Origin: Clostridiales bacterium
Lineage (GTDB): Bacteria > Bacillota > Clostridia > Lachnospirales > Lachnospiraceae
NCBI GenBank assembly: GCA_021202925.1
Contig: JAJQCD010000001.1
Coordinates: 1-64,000 of the forward strand
Direction of reading: 5' to 3'
DNA: 64,000 nucleotides
This document shows, one piece after another, positions 28,853 to 39,501 of this stretch. A program made the position numbers and the translations under genes. The notes below the pieces were generated by a model. That model was given only the letters and a program-made list of their open reading frames with translations, did no database searches and was not told the origin of the DNA. Within the stretch, counting starts at the first letter, position 1. Every line of letters starts with the position of its first letter.

Positions 28853-29395
28853 ATGTCACGTATCGGAAGAATGCCAATCGCGATCCCGGCAGGTGTCACT
28901 GTCACGATCGAAGAAAACAATAAAGTGACTGTAAAGGGTCCAAAGGGAACTCTGGAGAGAGAGCTCCCGGCAGAGATGGAGATTAAGGAAGAGGCCGGAC
29001 ACATTGTGGTATCCAGACCGAACGATCTGAAGAGAATGAAGTCTCTGCACGGACTGACCAGAACCCTGATCAACAATATGGTGATCGGTGTTTCTCAGGG
29101 CTATGAGAAGGTTCTGGAAATCAATGGTGTCGGTTATCGTGCCGCGAAGCAGGGAAAGAAATTAACCCTGAACCTGGGCTATTCTCATCCGGTTGAGATG
29201 ATTGACCCGGAGGGACTGGAGACGGTTCTGGATGGGCAGAATAAGATTACGGTGAAGGGTATCGATAAAGAGAAGGTTGGCCAGTATGCTGCCGAGATCC
29301 GCGCGAAGAGAGGACCGGAGCCGTATAAGGGCAAGGGCATCAAGTATGCGAATGAGACAATCAGACGTAAAGTTGGTAAGACTGGTAAGAAATAG
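28853..29395 (+). CDS. rplF: 50S ribosomal protein L6
   Basis: 180 residues, starting [17 protein letters not shown], with the [15 protein letters not shown] signature near the C-terminus. GGAGG precedes the ATG. Confidence 0.98.
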   Translation: MSRIGRMPIAIPAGVTVTIEENNKVTVKGPKGTLERELPAEMEIKEEAGHIVVSRPNDLKRMKSLHGLTRTLINNMVIGVSQGYEKVLEINGVGYRAAKQGKKLTLNLGYSHPVEMIDPEGLETVLDGQNKITVKGIDKEKVGQYAAEIRAKRGPEPYKGKGIKYANETIRRKVGKTGKK

Positions 29396-29412
29396 TTAAG
29401 GAGAGTACGAAG

Positions 29413-29781
29413 ATGGTTAGTAAGAAGTCAAGAAGCGAAGTTCGCGTGAAGAAACACAGCAGATTATGTAACCGCTTTGCAGGTACTGCAGAGAGACCAC
29501 GTCTGGCTGTTTTCAGAAGCAACAACCATATGTATGCGCAGATTATTGACGATTCAGTCGGCAATACTCTGGTAGCGGCATCTACGGTGGAGAAAGAGGC
29601 AAGGGCTGAGCTGGAACATACGAATGATAAGGCTGCAGCCGCTTATGTCGGAACTCTGATTGCCAAAAGAGCTCTGGAGAAGGGAATCGAAGAGGTCGTA
29701 TTTGACCGTGGCGGTTTCATTTATCAGGGTAAGGTTCAGGCACTTGCAGACGCAGCCCGCGAGGCTGGTCTGAAATTCTAG
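29413..29781 (+). CDS. rplR: 50S ribosomal protein L18
   Basis: 122 residues, binds 5S rRNA with L5. [20 protein letters not shown] is characteristic. AAGGAGAG precedes the ATG. Confidence 0.97.
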   Translation: MVSKKSRSEVRVKKHSRLCNRFAGTAERPRLAVFRSNNHMYAQIIDDSVGNTLVAASTVEKEARAELEHTNDKAAAAYVGTLIAKRALEKGIEEVVFDRGGFIYQGKVQALADAAREAGLKF

Positions 29782-29797
29782 CAGAGAGGAGATCGGC

Positions 29798-30307
29798 ATG
29801 AAGCGTACAATTATTGATCCGAATCAGTTCGAATTGAACGACAATGTAGTAGCAATCAAACGTGTATCGAAGACCGTAAAGGGTGGTCGTACCATGAGAT
29901 TCTCTGCTCTTGTAGTCGTAGGTGACGGCAATGGACATGTGGGCGTCGGCCTGGGTAAGGCAGGTGAAGTCCCGGAGGCCATTCGCAAGGGCAAAGAGGC
30001 AGCAACAAAGAACCTGGTGGAGGTGCCGGTTGATGCAAACCGCAGCATTCCGCATGACACGATTGCAAAGTTTGGCAGTTCTTCGGTTCTGCTGAAGAGA
30101 GCACCGGAAGGTACTGGTATCATTGCAGGCGGCCCGGCCCGTGCGATTTTGGAGCTTGCCGGAATCAAGAATATCCGTGCGAAGTCTCTTGGTTCCAATA
30201 ACAAGACCAATGTGGTTCTTGCTGTGATCAACGGCCTGACTCAGCTTAAGACTCCGGAGGAGTATGCAAGGCTTCGTGGCAAGTCCGTAGAAGAGATTTT
30301 GGGCTAA
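29798..30307 (+). CDS. rpsE: 30S ribosomal protein S5
   Basis: 169 residues. The [20 protein letters not shown] region is the dsRBD-like fold where spectinomycin-resistance changes occur in other species. AGAGGAG precedes the ATG. Confidence 0.98.
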   Translation: MKRTIIDPNQFELNDNVVAIKRVSKTVKGGRTMRFSALVVVGDGNGHVGVGLGKAGEVPEAIRKGKEAATKNLVEVPVDANRSIPHDTIAKFGSSSVLLKRAPEGTGIIAGGPARAILELAGIKNIRAKSLGSNNKTNVVLAVINGLTQLKTPEEYARLRGKSVEEILG

Positions 30308-30320
30308 GGAGGACAAAAAA

Positions 30321-30503
30321 ATGGCAGAGAAGTTAAAGGTAACGTTGGTCAAATCCCCGATTGGCGCCATCCCGAAGCAGAAGGCGACTGTCGAGGCGCT
30401 TGGCCTGAGAAAACTCAACAAGACTGTTGAGCTGCCGGATAATGACGCAGTCAGAGGTATGATCTGGCATGTGAAGCATCTGGTAAAGGTAGAAGAAATT
30501 TAA
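30321..30503 (+). CDS. rpmD: 50S ribosomal protein L30
   Basis: 60 residues, [20 protein letters not shown]. Short bacterial form. AAGGAGG precedes the ATG. Confidence 0.97.
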   Translation: MAEKLKVTLVKSPIGAIPKQKATVEALGLRKLNKTVELPDNDAVRGMIWHVKHLVKVEEI

Positions 30504-30528
30504 TCACATGAGTAAGGAGGTGCATATC

Positions 30529-30969
30529 ATGGATTTATCCAATTTACAGCCTGCTGCTGGTTCCAAGCACAGTGATAACTTCAGAAGAGGCCGTGGACAT
30601 GGTTCAGGCAACGGAAAGACGGCCGGCAAGGGCCATAAGGGCCAGAAGGCGCGTTCCGGCGCACCGAGAATCGGCTTTGAGGGTGGTCAGATGCCGTTGT
30701 ACCGGCGTCTTCCGAAGAGAGGATTCACCAACCGCAATACGAAGGAGATCGTTGCGATCAATCTTGAAGCACTGGAGAGATTCAACGACGGCGACGTTGT
30801 TTCCGTAGAGACCCTGTTGGAGACCGGAATTGTCAGGAATCCAAAGGACGGAGTCAAGATCCTTGGAAGAGGAGAATTAACCAAAAAGCTGACGGTCAAG
30901 GCTGATGCATTCAGCGAGGGCGCAAAGACAAAGATCGAAGCTTTGGGTGGAACCTGCGAGGTGATCTAA
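30529..30969 (+). CDS. rplO: 50S ribosomal protein L15
   Basis: 146 residues; a basic glycine-rich N-terminal arm ([20 protein letters not shown]) and a globular C-terminus. ATG 30529 follows AAGGAGG; an ATG at 30508 lies before that site and is not used. secY starts 2 bases after the stop. Confidence 0.96.
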   Translation: MDLSNLQPAAGSKHSDNFRRGRGHGSGNGKTAGKGHKGQKARSGAPRIGFEGGQMPLYRRLPKRGFTNRNTKEIVAINLEALERFNDGDVVSVETLLETGIVRNPKDGVKILGRGELTKKLTVKADAFSEGAKTKIEALGGTCEVI

Positions 30970-30970
30970 T

Positions 30971-32287
30971 ATGTTTAAGACACTCCGAAACGCGTGGAAT
31001 GTTGTGGAGATCAGAAAAAAACTGATCTTCACCTTCCTGATGCTTGTTGTCATCCGCTTCGGGTCAGAACTGCCGATCCCCGGCGTCAGGACAGATTTTT
31101 TTGCCAGTTTTTTCGCAAGTCAGTCCAATGATGCCTTTGGTTTTTTTAATGCGATGACAGGAGGTTCCTTTACCTCGCTGTCCGTTTTCGCGTTGAGCAT
31201 TACACCATATATTACTTCCTCCATTATCATTCAGCTGCTGACGATTGCGATTCCGAAGCTGGAAGAGATGCAGAAGGAAGGCGAGGATGGAAGAAGAAAG
31301 ATTGTGGAATATACCCGTTATCTGACGGTTGGTCTGGCTCTGCTTGAGTCGGTTGCCATGGCGGTTGGCTTCGGTGGACAGGGGCTGCTGATCAATTACG
31401 ATGTATGGAGTGTCCTGGTCGTAATCGTCACCATGACCGCTGGAAGTGCGTTACTGATGTGGATCGGCGAGAGAATCACGGAACATGGCGTAGGCAATGG
31501 TATTTCCATCGTCCTGCTCTTCAACATTGTTTCTTCCCTTCCGGAAGATGTCAATACGTTGTATCTTCGTTTCCTGTATGGACAGAACATTGGCATGATT
31601 GTGATTTCTGTCGTCGTGATGCTGGCAGTTGCGCTTGCCATGATCATCTTTGTTGTTTATCTCAACGACGGTGAGCGGAGAATTCCGGTTCAGTATTCCA
31701 AGAAGATGGCTGGTCGGAAAATGGTTGGCGGCAATTCTTCCAACATCCCGCTTAAGGTGAATACGGCAGGTGTCATGCCGGTGATTTTCGCTTCGTCGAT
31801 TATGTCATTTCCGGTTGTGATCGCGCAGTTCTTCAATGTGGATTACAATTCGATTGGCGGGACGATTCTGATGATGCTCAATTCATCCTACTGGTTCCGT
31901 CCGGCGATGCCGATCTATTCCATCGGCCTTGTCATTTACCTCGTGTTGCTTGTGTTTTTCGCTTATTTCTACACATCCATCACGTTCAACCCGCTGGAGA
32001 TTGCGGATAATATGAAGAAGTCCGGTGGCTTCATCCCGGGTATTCGTCCAGGCAAGCCGACATCGGATTATCTGCAGAAGATTCTGAATTATATTATCCT
32101 GGCAGGAGCGATCGGCCTGATGGTTGTTGCTTTGGTGCCGATTATTATTTCCGGGTTGTTCAGTGTCAGCGGGATGTCCTTCATGGGTACGTCGCTGATC
32201 ATCATTGTAAGCGTCATTCTGGAGACAGTCAAAGCGATTGAATCTCAGATGATGGTGAGAAATTACAAGGGCTTTTTGAACGACTGA
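30971..32287 (+). CDS. secY: Preprotein translocase channel SecY
   Basis: 438 residues, ten transmembrane helices. [13 protein letters not shown] near the start, the plug region after it, and the cytoplasmic [16 protein letters not shown] loop are typical. It forms the SecYEG channel. The almost immediate junction with rplO implies coupling. Confidence 0.98.
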   Translation: MFKTLRNAWNVVEIRKKLIFTFLMLVVIRFGSELPIPGVRTDFFASFFASQSNDAFGFFNAMTGGSFTSLSVFALSITPYITSSIIIQLLTIAIPKLEEMQKEGEDGRRKIVEYTRYLTVGLALLESVAMAVGFGGQGLLINYDVWSVLVVIVTMTAGSALLMWIGERITEHGVGNGISIVLLFNIVSSLPEDVNTLYLRFLYGQNIGMIVISVVVMLAVALAMIIFVVYLNDGERRIPVQYSKKMAGRKMVGGNSSNIPLKVNTAGVMPVIFASSIMSFPVVIAQFFNVDYNSIGGTILMMLNSSYWFRPAMPIYSIGLVIYLVLLVFFAYFYTSITFNPLEIADNMKKSGGFIPGIRPGKPTSDYLQKILNYIILAGAIGLMVVALVPIIISGLFSVSGMSFMGTSLIIIVSVILETVKAIESQMMVRNYKGFLND

Positions 32288-32298
32288 CGAACCGATTT

Positions 32299-32337
32299 CG
32301 AAAAGCTGCTGCGCATCAGGGAGCCAGCAGCTTTTCG
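32299..32337 (+). terminator. Hairpin between secY and adk
   Basis: CGAAAAGCTGCTG pairs perfectly with CAGCAGCTTTTCG over 13 bases, but only CGTCGTAC follows, so it may attenuate or process the transcript rather than stop it. Confidence 0.55.
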
Positions 32338-32364
32338 TCGTACAACAAAAAGGAGGATTCCAGT

Positions 32365-33009
32365 ATGAAGATTATCATGTTAGGAGCGCCTGGTGCGGGT
32401 AAGGGAACGCAGGCAAAGCAGATTGCCGCAAAGTATCAGATCCCTCACATTTCCACCGGTGACATCTTTCGCGCAAACATTAAAAACGGAACAGAACTGG
32501 GCATGAAAGCCAAGTCCTATATGGACGCGGGCGGACTGGTTCCGGATGATGTGACGATCGGTATGCTGCTTGACCGCATCAGTGAGCCGGATTGCGCAGG
32601 CGGTTACGTTCTGGATGGGTTTCCACGGACGATCCCGCAGGCTGAGAGCCTGACGAAGGCGCTTACGGAACGTGGAGAGAGCATCGACTATGCGATCAAC
32701 GTGGATGTGCCGGATGAGGCGATTGTCAGCCGCATGTCGGGCCGGAGAGCCTGCGTATCCTGCGGCGCAACCTATCACATTGTGTACAACCCGACGAAGA
32801 AGGAAGGCGTCTGCGATGCGTGCGGACAGTCTCTGATCCTGAGGGATGACGACAAGCCGGAGACCGTTCAGAAGCGTCTGACGGTTTATCATGATCAGAC
32901 GCAGCCTTTGATTGATTATTATTCCGGGGCAGGCGTTCTGGTAACAGTAGACGGAACGCAGGATCTGAATGATGTATTCAAGGACATTGTAAAGGTTCTG
33001 GGAGAGTAG
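32365..33009 (+). CDS. adk: Adenylate kinase
   Basis: 214 residues: P-loop [10 protein letters not shown], the DGFPRT motif, and a long LID domain carrying a four-cysteine zinc site (CVSC...CDAC), as in Gram-positive enzymes. It interconverts ATP + AMP and 2 ADP. AAGGAGG precedes the ATG; map follows after 2 bases. Confidence 0.98.
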   Translation: MKIIMLGAPGAGKGTQAKQIAAKYQIPHISTGDIFRANIKNGTELGMKAKSYMDAGGLVPDDVTIGMLLDRISEPDCAGGYVLDGFPRTIPQAESLTKALTERGESIDYAINVDVPDEAIVSRMSGRRACVSCGATYHIVYNPTKKEGVCDACGQSLILRDDDKPETVQKRLTVYHDQTQPLIDYYSGAGVLVTVDGTQDLNDVFKDIVKVLGE

Positions 33010-33011
33010 CC

Positions 33012-33791
33012 ATGCCGGTAACTGTCAAATCGGAAAGGGAGATTGCCCTGATGCGGGAGGCGGGGAGGATTCTCGCCTCCGTTCATGAACAATTAGGTAA
33101 GGCGCTCCGACCAGGGATGTCTACGTTTGAGGTGGATCGTCTGGGAGAGGAGCTGATCCGGGGCTACGGCTGTGTTCCTTCCTTTAAGAATTATAATGGA
33201 TATCCGGCTTCCATCTGTGTGTCGGTCAACAGTGAGGTCGTACACGGAATTCCAAGCCGGCGTCGCATTCTTCGCGAGGGGGATATTGTCAGCCTGGATG
33301 CGGGCGTGATCTGGAAGGGATATCATTCAGACGCCGCCCGTACACATATGGTAGGAAAGGGCTCAGCTGAGGCTGAGCGTCTGATTCGCGTGACAAGGGA
33401 ATCCTTTTTCGTGGGGATTCGGCAGGCGCGTGCCGGTAACCATCTGAATGACATCAGCTCTGCAATACAGGCATACGCGGAAAGCTACGGGTACGGAGTT
33501 GTGCGCGCTCTGGTCGGCCACGGGATTGGCTCCCATCTGCACGAGGATCCGGAGATTCCGAATTTTTCACAGAAGAAAAAAGGAATCCGCCTGACGCCCG
33601 GGATGACGCTGGCCGTTGAACCAATGATCAACATCGGAACGTGGGATGTGCGCTGGCTGAAGGATGGATGGACCGTGGTGACAAAGGATGGTTCTCTGTC
33701 CGCCCATTACGAGAATACCATTCTGATTACGGATGGGGAACCGGAGATTCTGTCTCTCAGAAAGAAGGACGGTGACAGCCATGAGGATTGA
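33012..33791 (+). CDS. map: Methionine aminopeptidase, type I
   Basis: 259 residues. Metal ligands are visible as the two Asp of SLDAGVIWKGYHSDAA, the His in GHGIGSHLHEDPEI, and the Glu of AVEPM and YENT. It removes N-terminal Met from nascent proteins. The last 11 bases overlap the next gene. Confidence 0.97.
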   Translation: MPVTVKSEREIALMREAGRILASVHEQLGKALRPGMSTFEVDRLGEELIRGYGCVPSFKNYNGYPASICVSVNSEVVHGIPSRRRILREGDIVSLDAGVIWKGYHSDAARTHMVGKGSAEAERLIRVTRESFFVGIRQARAGNHLNDISSAIQAYAESYGYGVVRALVGHGIGSHLHEDPEIPNFSQKKKGIRLTPGMTLAVEPMINIGTWDVRWLKDGWTVVTKDGSLSAHYENTILITDGEPEILSLRKKDGDSHED

Positions 33792-34038
33792 ACCGGGGTG
33801 TCCGGCGAAATCTCTGGCCGGGCATGACAAGGGATGTTGTTATGTTGTCCTCGCGGAAGAAGGAGATCGGGTGCTTCTGGCGGATGGCAGGATTCGGACC
33901 GTCCATTCGCCAAAACGGAAAAACCGGAAACATATTCAGGCGGCTGGTCAGCCGCTGCCGCTGGGAAATCCGATCACGGATGAAGCAATCCGGAGGGAAT
34001 TGAAAAATTACCTCCGCGGACGGGAGCAGGGAGCCTGA
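33781..34038 (+). CDS. KOW-domain RNA-binding protein (L14e-like)
   Basis: 85 residues. A KOW-like N-terminal barrel (GCCYVVLAEEGDRVLLADG) is followed by the basic segment SPKRKNRKH. Proteins like this sit between map and infA in many Clostridia, and ribosome association has been proposed from the fold; its function is not established. The start at 33781 lies inside map, with AAGGACGGTG before it. Confidence 0.85.
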   Translation: MRIEPGCPAKSLAGHDKGCCYVVLAEEGDRVLLADGRIRTVHSPKRKNRKHIQAAGQPLPLGNPITDEAIRRELKNYLRGREQGA

Positions 34039-34077
34039 CAACAGGAAGAAGATCAGGGAATCAGAACAGGAGGATTT

Positions 34078-34296
34078 ATGTCGAAAGCAGACGTAATTGA
34101 AATTGAGGGAACCGTGGTAGAGAAGCTGCCGAATGCCATGTTTCAGGTGCAACTGGAGAATGGCCATCAGGTACTGGCTCATATCAGCGGTAAATTGAGA
34201 ATGAATTATATCCGGATTCTGCCGGGGGATAAGGTGACGCTGGAAATGTCGCCATATGATCTGAGCAAGGGCAGGATTATCTGGCGCGATAAGTAA
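34078..34296 (+). CDS. infA: Translation initiation factor IF-1
   Basis: 72 residues, an OB fold: [20 protein letters not shown] and [19 protein letters not shown]. Binds the 30S A site. GGAGG precedes the ATG. Confidence 0.98.
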   Translation: MSKADVIEIEGTVVEKLPNAMFQVQLENGHQVLAHISGKLRMNYIRILPGDKVTLEMSPYDLSKGRIIWRDK

Positions 34297-34324
34297 TTCC
34301 GGACATGGAAAAATAAAAAAAGGC

Positions 34325-34353
34325 TTGCATTATAGAATCGACAGTGCTATATT
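34325..34353 (+). promoter_or_regulatory. Internal promoter before rpmJ-rpsM-rpsK-rpsD-rpoA-rplQ
   Basis: TTGCAT (34325-34330), a 17-base spacer and TATATT (34348-34353) in the 177-base infA-rpmJ gap; this could give the alpha-type sub-operon separate expression. Confidence 0.6.
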
Positions 34354-34473
34354 ATTATGGCGACTTTGTTGATATGCTGGGTGAAGTTTGTCCAAAACAG
34401 GTTCCCGGCTGTACCGGTATATCTGATAGCGGCGGATATATACAAGCGGCAGACAGAAGAAAGGAGAATTGCC

Positions 34474-34587
34474 ATGAAGGTGAGATCATCGGTAAAACCG
34501 ATTTGCGAGAAGTGCAAAGTCATTAAGCGCAAGGGCAGTATCAGAATCATCTGTGAGAATCCCAAGCACAAGCAGAGACAAGGTTAA
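34474..34587 (+). CDS. rpmJ: 50S ribosomal protein L36, zinc type
   Basis: 37 residues with the zinc ligands C11, C14, C27 and H32. ATG 34474 follows AAAGGAG. Confidence 0.98.
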   Translation: MKVRSSVKPICEKCKVIKRKGSIRIICENPKHKQRQG

Positions 34588-34658
34588 TGCGCAAAGCGCC
34601 GGTTCGGTCCGGGACAGGTCCGGTCGGCAGAAATATTGATAGGAGGTGTACGAAGCAC

Positions 34659-35027
34659 ATGGCTCGTATTGCAGGTGTTGATTTACCAAGAGAAAAACGC
34701 GTTGAGATCGGCCTGACCTACATCTACGGAATCGGCAGGACCAGTTCCAACCGCATTCTGAAAGAAGCAGGCGTGAATCCGGATACCCGGGTGAAGGATC
34801 TGACAGACGATGAGGTTAAGAACCTGGCTGCAGTAATCGCTGAGACACAGATGGTGGAAGGTGATTTGCGCCGAGAGGTTGCGATGAACATTAAGCGTCT
34901 GCAGGAGATCGGCTGCTACCGCGGCATCCGACACAGGAAGGGACTTCCGGTTCGCGGACAGAAGACCAAGACGAACGCGAGAACCCGCAAAGGTCCGAGA
35001 AAGACGGTTGCGAACAAGAAGAAGTAA
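34659..35027 (+). CDS. rpsM: 30S ribosomal protein S13
   Basis: 122 residues, [20 protein letters not shown], with the [20 protein letters not shown] tail. ATG 34659 follows AGGAGG. Confidence 0.98.
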   Translation: MARIAGVDLPREKRVEIGLTYIYGIGRTSSNRILKEAGVNPDTRVKDLTDDEVKNLAAVIAETQMVEGDLRREVAMNIKRLQEIGCYRGIRHRKGLPVRGQKTKTNARTRKGPRKTVANKKK

Positions 35028-35139
35028 GGTGAGAAGGTTATTTCCCGCCAGTGACAGAGTAACTTCGAATCACGTTGCATGTTTTAAAAACAGGAAACAG
35101 GATTCAGTTGAAAAGAAAGTGAAAGTAGGTTAGTTTAAA

Positions 35140-35541
35140 ATGGCTAAAAAAGTGTCCACTAATAAAAAAGTGACCAAAAAGCGCGTAAAGAAAAACGTTG
35201 AACGCGGACAGGCGCACATTCAGTCCTCTTTTAACAACACGATCGTTACCCTGACCGATGCACAGGGCAACGCATTGAGCTGGGCAAGTGCAGGCGGTCT
35301 GGGATTTAGAGGTTCAAGGAAATCTACTCCATATGCAGCGCAGATGGCTGCAGAAACTGCTGCCAAAGCAGCACTGGTACATGGTTTAAAGTCTGTCGAC
35401 GTTATGGTAAAAGGGCCAGGCTCAGGCCGCGAAGCAGCGATCCGTGCACTGTCTGCATGCGGTATTGAGGTAACCAGTATTAAGGATGTCACTCCGGTTC
35501 CACACAACGGATGCCGTCCGCCAAAACGTAGAAGAGTTTAA
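35140..35541 (+). CDS. rpsK: 30S ribosomal protein S11
   Basis: 133 residues; a lysine-rich N-terminus and a C-terminus [15 protein letters not shown]. The 112-base gap before it is longer than usual, and the ribosome site (AAAGTAGG) is weak and distant, which may lower initiation. Confidence 0.97.
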   Translation: MAKKVSTNKKVTKKRVKKNVERGQAHIQSSFNNTIVTLTDAQGNALSWASAGGLGFRGSRKSTPYAAQMAAETAAKAALVHGLKSVDVMVKGPGSGREAAIRALSACGIEVTSIKDVTPVPHNGCRPPKRRRV

Positions 35542-35557
35542 TTAGGAGGTACGAACA

Positions 35558-36151
35558 GTGGCAGTAGATAGAGTTCCTGTTCTTAAAAGATGCAGATCTC
35601 TTGGCTTGGATCCGGTCTATTTAGGAATTGATAAGAAGTCAAACAGAGAGTTGAAGAGAGCCAACAGAAAAGTAAGTGAGTATGGTCTCCAGTTGCGTGA
35701 GAAGCAGAAAGCGAAGTTTATTTATGGTGTCCTGGAGAAGCCGTTCCGCAATTATTACAAGAAGGCGGAGAAGCTGGAAGGACAGACCGGTGAGAACATG
35801 ATGATCCTTCTGGAGAGAAGACTGGACAATGTCGTATTCCGTATGGGATTCGGCCGTACCAGACGGGAGACCCGACAGATCGTGGATCACAGACACATTC
35901 TGGTGAATGGCAAGTGTGTGAACATTCCGTCTTACCTGGTGAAAGCCGGTGATGTGATCGAGGTGAAGGAGAAGGCAAAGTCCTCTCAGAGATATAAAGA
36001 TGTTCTGGAAGTGACAGGTGGACGTATGGTTCCTGCATGGCTGGATGTGGATCAGGAAAATCTGCGTGGTACCGTAAAGGAGCTTCCAACCAGAGAAGAA
36101 ATTGATGTTCCGGTGAATGAGATGCTTATCGTCGAGTTGTATTCTAAATAA
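35558..36151 (+). CDS. rpsD: 30S ribosomal protein S4
   Basis: 197 residues, with the S4 RNA-binding domain around [18 protein letters not shown]. No cysteine zinc motif. S4 represses the alpha operon in E. coli and its own gene in B. subtilis. Starts at GTG 35558 after TTAGGAGG. Confidence 0.97.
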   Translation: MAVDRVPVLKRCRSLGLDPVYLGIDKKSNRELKRANRKVSEYGLQLREKQKAKFIYGVLEKPFRNYYKKAEKLEGQTGENMMILLERRLDNVVFRMGFGRTRRETRQIVDHRHILVNGKCVNIPSYLVKAGDVIEVKEKAKSSQRYKDVLEVTGGRMVPAWLDVDQENLRGTVKELPTREEIDVPVNEMLIVELYSK

Positions 36152-36293
36152 TGAAAGCCCTGCCAGCTCCGGGCCAATGGCCCGGGCTGCGTTTGGCGCA
36201 AGCTGTGTTCTTCGACCGGTTCCGGCCTGAAGAACCTTCATAAATTTAGAGTCGGTACCCTCGAAACCAACCCATGAAGGAGGGGCTATAGTC
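36152..36293 (+). promoter_or_regulatory. Structured gap between rpsD and rpoA
   Basis: 142 bases with two hairpins: CCGGGCC/GGCCCGG near 36168-36184, and GTTCTTC (36207-36213) pairing with GAAGAAC (36229-36235). No T run follows, so it looks like a processing or attenuation element rather than a terminator. Confidence 0.4.
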
Positions 36294-37253
36294 GTGTTCG
36301 ATTTTGAAAAACCAAACATTGAGATTGCTGAGATTTCTGATGATAAGAAATACGGAAAGTTTGTAGTTGAACCGCTCGAGAGAGGCTACGGCACCACGTT
36401 GGGCAATTCCCTCAGACGAATCATGCTTTCATCGTTACCGGGCGCCGCAGTCAGTCAGGTGAAGATCGACGGCGTATTACATGAGTTCAGTTCCATCCCC
36501 GGCGTCAAGGAGGATGTGACTGAGATCATCATGAACATCAAGAGTTTATCCATTAAAGACAGCAGCGACGGCAATGAAGTCAAGACAGCCTACATTGAAC
36601 ATGAAGGCGAAGGCGTTATTACGGCGGCTGATATTCAGGTCGATCCGGATATCGAGATCATGAACCCGGATCAGGTCATTGCGACTTGCAGCGGCGGCAC
36701 AGACAGCCGGTTCTATATGGAACTGACGATCACCAAGGGTCGCGGTTATGTGAGCGCGGAAAAAAATAAAGGCGAAGACCTGCCGATCGGCGTGATTGCG
36801 GTGGATTCCATCTATACGCCGGTTGAGCGTGTCAATATGACGATTGAGAATGCCCGTGTCGGCCAGATGATGGATTATGACAAGCTGACACTGGATGTAT
36901 ACACGAACGGGACGCTTGCGCCGGATGAGGCTGTCAGCCTTGCAGCCAAGGTGTTAAGCGAGCATCTGAATCTGTTCATTGATCTTTCTGAGAATGCAAA
37001 GACCGCGGAGATCATGGTTGAGAAGGAAGATGATGAGAAGGAGAAGGTTCTCGAGATGAATATCGATGAACTGGAGCTTTCTGTCCGCTCGTATAATTGC
37101 CTGAAACGGGCCGGTATCAATACCATCGAGGAATTGTGCAACCGCACGCCGGAGGATATGATGAAGGTCCGTAACCTGGGAAGAAAATCTCTGGAAGAGG
37201 TTCTTGCCAAGTTAAAAGAGCTTGGACTTCAGCTGAATCCAAGCGAGGAGTAA
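36294..37253 (+). CDS. rpoA: RNA polymerase alpha subunit
   Basis: 319 residues. The N-terminal assembly domain ([20 protein letters not shown]) and the C-terminal DNA/activator-binding domain ([20 protein letters not shown]) are joined by an acidic linker. Starts at GTG 36294 after AAGGAGG. Full length. Confidence 0.98.
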   Translation: MFDFEKPNIEIAEISDDKKYGKFVVEPLERGYGTTLGNSLRRIMLSSLPGAAVSQVKIDGVLHEFSSIPGVKEDVTEIIMNIKSLSIKDSSDGNEVKTAYIEHEGEGVITAADIQVDPDIEIMNPDQVIATCSGGTDSRFYMELTITKGRGYVSAEKNKGEDLPIGVIAVDSIYTPVERVNMTIENARVGQMMDYDKLTLDVYTNGTLAPDEAVSLAAKVLSEHLNLFIDLSENAKTAEIMVEKEDDEKEKVLEMNIDELELSVRSYNCLKRAGINTIEELCNRTPEDMMKVRNLGRKSLEEVLAKLKELGLQLNPSEE

Positions 37254-37380
37254 AATGCTACAGATGCCGCAGCTGTAAGACCGATGAAGCGAGCTGAGGT
37301 ATCATAAATTAATGGAAGACGCAGTCCGGTAAGCCCAATGAGCGCGGACCGCTCTCCACGAAATCATGGAGGAAAATATC

Positions 37381-37917
37381 ATGGCAGGTTATAGAAAACT
37401 GGGTCGTACTTCGGACCAGAGAAAAGCAATGCTGCGCAGCCAGGTTACTGCGCTGATCCAGCATGGCAGAATCACAACGACGGAGGCGAGAGCCAAGGAA
37501 GTTCGTAAGATTGCTGAGGGGCTGATTGCTCTGGCAGTGAAGGAGAAGGACAATTTCGAGACAGTCACCGTTACCGCAAAGGTAGCCCGCAAGGACAAGG
37601 ATGGCAAGAGAGTCAAGGAAGTTGTCAACGGCAAGAAAGTGACCGTGTACGATGAAGTTGAAAAAGAGATCCGCAAGGACAATCCTTCCAGGCTGCATGC
37701 AAGACGCCAGATGCTGCGTGTCCTGTATGATGTGACGGAAGTACCGTCCACCCCGGCCGGACGCAAGAAGAATACAAAGTCCGTCGATCTTCCGGCGAAG
37801 CTGTTTGATGAGATTGCGCCGAAGTATGTTTCCCGCAACGGCGGATACACCCGTATCGTCAAGATCGGACCGCGCAAGGGCGACGGAGCGATGGAAGTCG
37901 TGCTTGAGCTGGTATAA
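37381..37917 (+). CDS. rplQ: 50S ribosomal protein L17, long form
   Basis: 178 residues. The N-terminal core ([20 protein letters not shown]) and the end ([17 protein letters not shown]) are standard, but about 50 extra charged residues (around 70-125) sit between the helices, against about 120-130 residues in many bacteria. ATG 37381 follows GGAGG. Last gene of the ribosomal super-operon. Confidence 0.96.
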   Translation: MAGYRKLGRTSDQRKAMLRSQVTALIQHGRITTTEARAKEVRKIAEGLIALAVKEKDNFETVTVTAKVARKDKDGKRVKEVVNGKKVTVYDEVEKEIRKDNPSRLHARRQMLRVLYDVTEVPSTPAGRKKNTKSVDLPAKLFDEIAPKYVSRNGGYTRIVKIGPRKGDGAMEVVLELV

Positions 37918-37938
37918 AGCAACTGCATAAAATGATGG

Positions 37939-37983
37939 AAAGAGACTTTATCCGAGCGTGTGCCGGATGAGGTCTCTTTTTCT
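37939..37983 (+). terminator. Terminator of the S10-spc-alpha operon
   Basis: AAAGAGAC...ATCCG pairs with CGGAT...GTCTCTTT and is followed by TTTCT. Confidence 0.88.
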
Positions 37984-38013
37984 ATTCTCCTGAATTTGTC
38001 AGAATATCTTAAG

Positions 38014-38042
38014 TTGACCATATGACACAGCTATCTTATAAT
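38014..38042 (+). promoter_or_regulatory. Promoter of the second cell-wall-binding protein
   Basis: TTGACC (38014-38019), a 17-base spacer and TATAAT (38037-38042); near consensus, 38 bases before the start codon. Confidence 0.78.
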
Positions 38043-38080
38043 GTAGACAGATAACAGGAACATCGGAAGGGAGGATTCCC

Positions 38081-39379
38081 ATGAAGAGAGGATCGATTCG
38101 TTGGAAGATTGTCGTTCTGTTATGGATGATCGGCATATCAGGAATGGCAGGCGACATGGGGCAGATTGAGGCACTGGCATCGACCTCGGATAAGACCATA
38201 ACCGACGTGAAGCTGACCGTATACTCGAAACTGGAGGCGGGAGAGACGCTTCCTTCGATTGATTACAACAATTCAGACAGTGATGGCAGTGTCGATTCCG
38301 GTGATATCTGCGTGACCAATTCCTCAAGCCAGTATTCGATTACGGATGCGGAGTGGGTGACGTCTACGTCGAAGACGATGGACGTGGGCGACACGCCAAC
38401 CATGAAGGTGACCCTTTCGCCAAATTCGACAGGAAGCTACGATTATGAATTCAAGGGGAGCTATAAGTCGAGCAACGTGACCATCAAGAAAGGCACGTTT
38501 GTCAGTGCAAGCAAGAGCAGTGGCAAACTGATTGTCAAACTGAAGGTGCGGGAGATCGAAGGCACATTTGGCGAACCGGAGGATGTATACTGGAAGGACA
38601 ACACAATGGGGACGGCTAAATGGGACGAGCCGGACGAAGGGAGTACCGGGAAATATCAGGTGGAACTGAAACGGGGCGGTTCGAAGGTCTATTCGACGAC
38701 GACGACCGCGCGTACTTTTAATTTTTATCCGTACATGACGAAGGCAGGGACGTATACCTTCCGGGTTCGGACCATCGCAAAAACCAGTGACGACGAGGAT
38801 TATGGCAAAAGCAGCGATTGGGTAGAATCGGATGAACTAGAAATTGCGGAGGAGGATGTCTCCGATGGGACGGGACAGGAGTCGGCGTCGGATGGGGCCT
38901 CTGCTGAGCCTGGAACAGGAACGACGGGAAATACGACCGTCGGCTGGCAGTATCTCGACAACAGCTGGTATTATTATTATCCGGATGGCACCTATGCGAC
39001 GGGCGGCTGGCTGGATGTAGGCGGCGTGAATTATCTGTTTGGCAGTGACGGGAAGATGCTGACCGGTTGGCAGAACCGGAATAACCAGACCTATTATATT
39101 GAAGACAGCGGCGAGATGCGGACCGGCTGGATTACCTGGAATGGGCAGTGGTATTATGCGAATGAGACGCAGGATGAATATCTGGGATGTCTGCTGAAGG
39201 ATCGCTGGCTGATCCTGGGAGATAAGGCCTATTATCTGACGGCAACCGGACAGATGGCCGAGGGCTGGGTGCAGGTAGACGGCAACTGGTATTATTTTTA
39301 CCCTGGTTCCGGCGAGAAGGCTTACAATACCTGGGTGGGTACGTTTTATGTCGATGAGAATGGTGTGTGGAATAAATAG
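38081..39379 (+). CDS. Secreted FN3-like protein with cell-wall-binding repeats
   Basis: 432 residues. A signal peptide (about 1-34) precedes a beta-rich region (about 40-150), a fibronectin-III-like domain (about 165-260, with AKWDEPDEGSTGKYQVEL and TYTFRVRTI), a Ser/Gly/Thr linker, and aromatic CW_binding repeats (about 285-432, e.g. NNQTYYIEDSGEMRTGWI). It is predicted to be anchored non-covalently to the wall. GGAGG precedes the ATG. The next gene is a shorter paralogue. Function unknown; no catalytic residues seen. Confidence 0.82.
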   Translation: MKRGSIRWKIVVLLWMIGISGMAGDMGQIEALASTSDKTITDVKLTVYSKLEAGETLPSIDYNNSDSDGSVDSGDICVTNSSSQYSITDAEWVTSTSKTMDVGDTPTMKVTLSPNSTGSYDYEFKGSYKSSNVTIKKGTFVSASKSSGKLIVKLKVREIEGTFGEPEDVYWKDNTMGTAKWDEPDEGSTGKYQVELKRGGSKVYSTTTTARTFNFYPYMTKAGTYTFRVRTIAKTSDDEDYGKSSDWVESDELEIAEEDVSDGTGQESASDGASAEPGTGTTGNTTVGWQYLDNSWYYYYPDGTYATGGWLDVGGVNYLFGSDGKMLTGWQNRNNQTYYIEDSGEMRTGWITWNGQWYYANETQDEYLGCLLKDRWLILGDKAYYLTATGQMAEGWVQVDGNWYYFYPGSGEKAYNTWVGTFYVDENGVWNK

Positions 39380-39501
39380 AGTGGTCCGGATTTCAGGACT
39401 TTCACAGGAATCACACTTGTGTTTCACAGATTATTCATAGATCGGCTTTATACTGAAACGAGGTATCTGGAGTGTGACAGGTCAGCAGGAAGGAGCAGAT
39501 T

